A program made the position numbers and the translations under genes. Under the pieces are notes generated by a model, which was not told the origin of the DNA, ran no database searches, and saw only the letters and a list, made by a program, of their open reading frames with translations. A DNA stretch of 64,000 nt from Streptomyces sp. CB09001 (GTDB lineage: Bacteria > Actinomycetota > Actinomycetes > Streptomycetales > Streptomycetaceae): positions 3,348,001 to 3,412,000 of the forward strand of contig NZ_CP026730.1 of assembly GCF_003369795.1 (NCBI RefSeq), in the 5' to 3' direction. Within the stretch, counting starts at the first letter, position 1. Each line of letters begins with the position of its first letter. This document shows positions 63,079-64,000 of the stretch, piece after piece.

Positions 63079-64000
63079 GCCGCCAGCGCGAAGTAGCCGA
63101 AGCCCGCCGCCAGCACCGCCGCCGCCGCACGCCGGGCCGTGCCGGTGCGGTCCCACGGGGCCTCCAGCGGCCGGGCGAACCTCGCGATCACCACGAGCAG
63201 CCCCGCGAAGAGCGGCATCCAGGCCAGCCGGGCCAGGACCCAGCCGCCCGTGTCGGGGGCACCGGTCAGGCCGGGGATCTCACCGAAGTACGAGCCGGGG
63301 ACGGCGGCGGCGAGCATCGCCGTCTGGTGCCAGCACAGGATCGTCATCGCCGACAGGTTGACGATCACCACCGGCGCCCACAGGGCGGGCCGCCGCAGCA
63401 GCCGGGCCAGCCGGTCGCGCAGCAGGATCGCCGCGCCGGACTGGACGGCGGCGAGCGCGAGGACCAGCAGGGACGGCGGGTGGGAGTTGGTCCGGGCCTC
63501 GCCGGGCACGCCCACCATCGACATCGGGTAGTGGAAGGCGAGCAGCAGCACGGCGAACAGCGCGGCACCGCCCGCCAGCAGCAGCCACGCCCCGCGCCGG
63601 CCGATCCGCTTGTCCGCCCAGGACACGCCCAGTTGGTAGGCGAACATCCAGCCCGGCAGCAGGTTGAGCAGACTCAGCCAGGAGGGCATCGCGTCCGCGA
63701 AGGGCCCGTAGCGCAGGAAGTCGACCACCGCGACGGACCCGGTCAACGGCACCGCGGCCCAGGCGCCCAGGCGTTCGGACGCGCGGACGCAGTACGGCGT
63801 GAGGGCCGTGATCACGGCGTAGACGCCGACGAACCACAACGGCTGGACGACGAGCGTGGAGGCGGTGTGCAGGGTGTCGCCCGGCACACCGAGGCCGTAG
63901 TGCAGAAGGGGAAGGAGCAGCGCCCATACGGCCGTGACACCGAGGACCGGACGCCCCAGCCGCCTGAGGCGGCCGACCGTCCACTCCCGGACCGACCCCT
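63075..64000 (-). CDS. Acyltransferase family (acyltransferase 3) membrane protein, N terminus outside window
   Basis: The frame is open at base 64000, so at least 308 residues are present. About eight hydrophobic helices are visible, with VLCHQTAML-like loop (TILCWHQTAMLAAAVPG), PLWFVGVYAVITALTPY and YPMSMVGVPGEARTNSHPPS, matching the acyltransferase 3 (OafA/YrhL) family. Such proteins O-acetylate extracellular glycans or lipids. Third tandem repeat unit overlaps the stop. Separated from the desaturase by the repeat region and probably on the same minus-strand transcript. Confidence 0.85.
   Translation of the reverse strand, partial: GSVREWTVGRLRRLGRPVLGVTAVWALLLPLLHYGLGVPGDTLHTASTLVVQPLWFVGVYAVITALTPYCVRASERLGAWAAVPLTGSVAVVDFLRYGPFADAMPSWLSLLNLLPGWMFAYQLGVSWADKRIGRRGAWLLLAGGAALFAVLLLAFHYPMSMVGVPGEARTNSHPPSLLVLALAAVQSGAAILLRDRLARLLRRPALWAPVVIVNLSAMTILCWHQTAMLAAAVPGSYFGEIPGLTGAPDTGGWVLARLAWMPLFAGLLVVIARFARPLEAPWDRTGTARRAAAAVLAAGFGYFALAA

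Overview
The window is very GC-rich, with third-codon-position G/C bias, frequent GTG and TTG starts, 4-base ATGA/GTGA gene overlaps and many ECF sigma factors, two-component systems and lipoproteins. All of this fits a Streptomyces chromosome or a close relative. Gene content is mostly ordinary core or accessory Streptomyces material. The first ~4.5 kb look like the end of an inserted island.

Layout: (1) 1-4536, arsenic resistance (monooxygenase fragment, arsR1, then arsR2-acr3-arsO on the minus strand divergent from arsC), ending in a 46-base 3' half of a tRNA-Gly(CCC) gene that looks like an attachment-site remnant. (2) 4673-7549, a lytic polysaccharide monooxygenase behind a CebR-type operator, a truncated alkylsulfatase, a RibD-like reductase and a molybdate-sensing HTH protein. 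(3) 7746-10509, modABC molybdate uptake. (4) 10636-17895, a lipoprotein, an ECF sigma/anti-sigma pair, membrane proteins, a polysaccharide deacetylase, an NDH-2-like oxidoreductase and an ECF41 (SigJ-type) sigma factor. (5) 17917-22639, kdpFABC preceded by an overlapping micro-ORF. (6) 22833-26311, a minus-strand unit of ribbon-helix-helix regulator, DUF4097 protein and DrrAB-like ABC exporter, headed by repeats phased at 11 bp. (7) 26346-33725, carbonic anhydrase, two ArsR paralogues, a SpoIIE-type phosphatase, an RsbW-like kinase, a PAP2 enzyme, a VOC protein, TerD and a ferritin-like protein.

(8) 33835-35964, an HTH regulator, ~500 bases of C-rich mosaic repeats and an aldo/keto reductase. 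(9) 36146-38738, a cold-shock protein, a DEAD-box helicase with a hairpin at its ribosome-binding site, and a small conserved protein. (10) 38746-41184, ECF sigma, anti-sigma-like protein, DUF952, a class F-like sortase and its probable wall-anchored substrate. (11) 41378-49951, sugar epimerase, two-component system, GT2-DUF2064-methyltransferase operon, molybdopterin oxidoreductase with its membrane partner, and a membrane glycosyltransferase. (12) 50048-50361, a second cold-shock gene sharing leader and terminator sequence with the first. (13) 50508-61841, two FtsX-type ABC systems with two NarL-type kinases but one response regulator. (14) 61923-64000, a fatty-acid desaturase and a truncated acyltransferase.

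Functional links: molybdate uptake (7.2-10.5 kb) could supply the molybdopterin enzyme at 47.2-48.4 kb. The two cold-shock genes and the helicase suggest coordinated RNA-structure control. Several regulators (ArsR types, RHH protein, response regulators) have recognisable candidate operators next to them. The strongest candidates for undescribed biology are the RHH protein with its phased operator array, the kdp micro-ORF, the conserved cold-shock leader/terminator module and the helicase hairpin.
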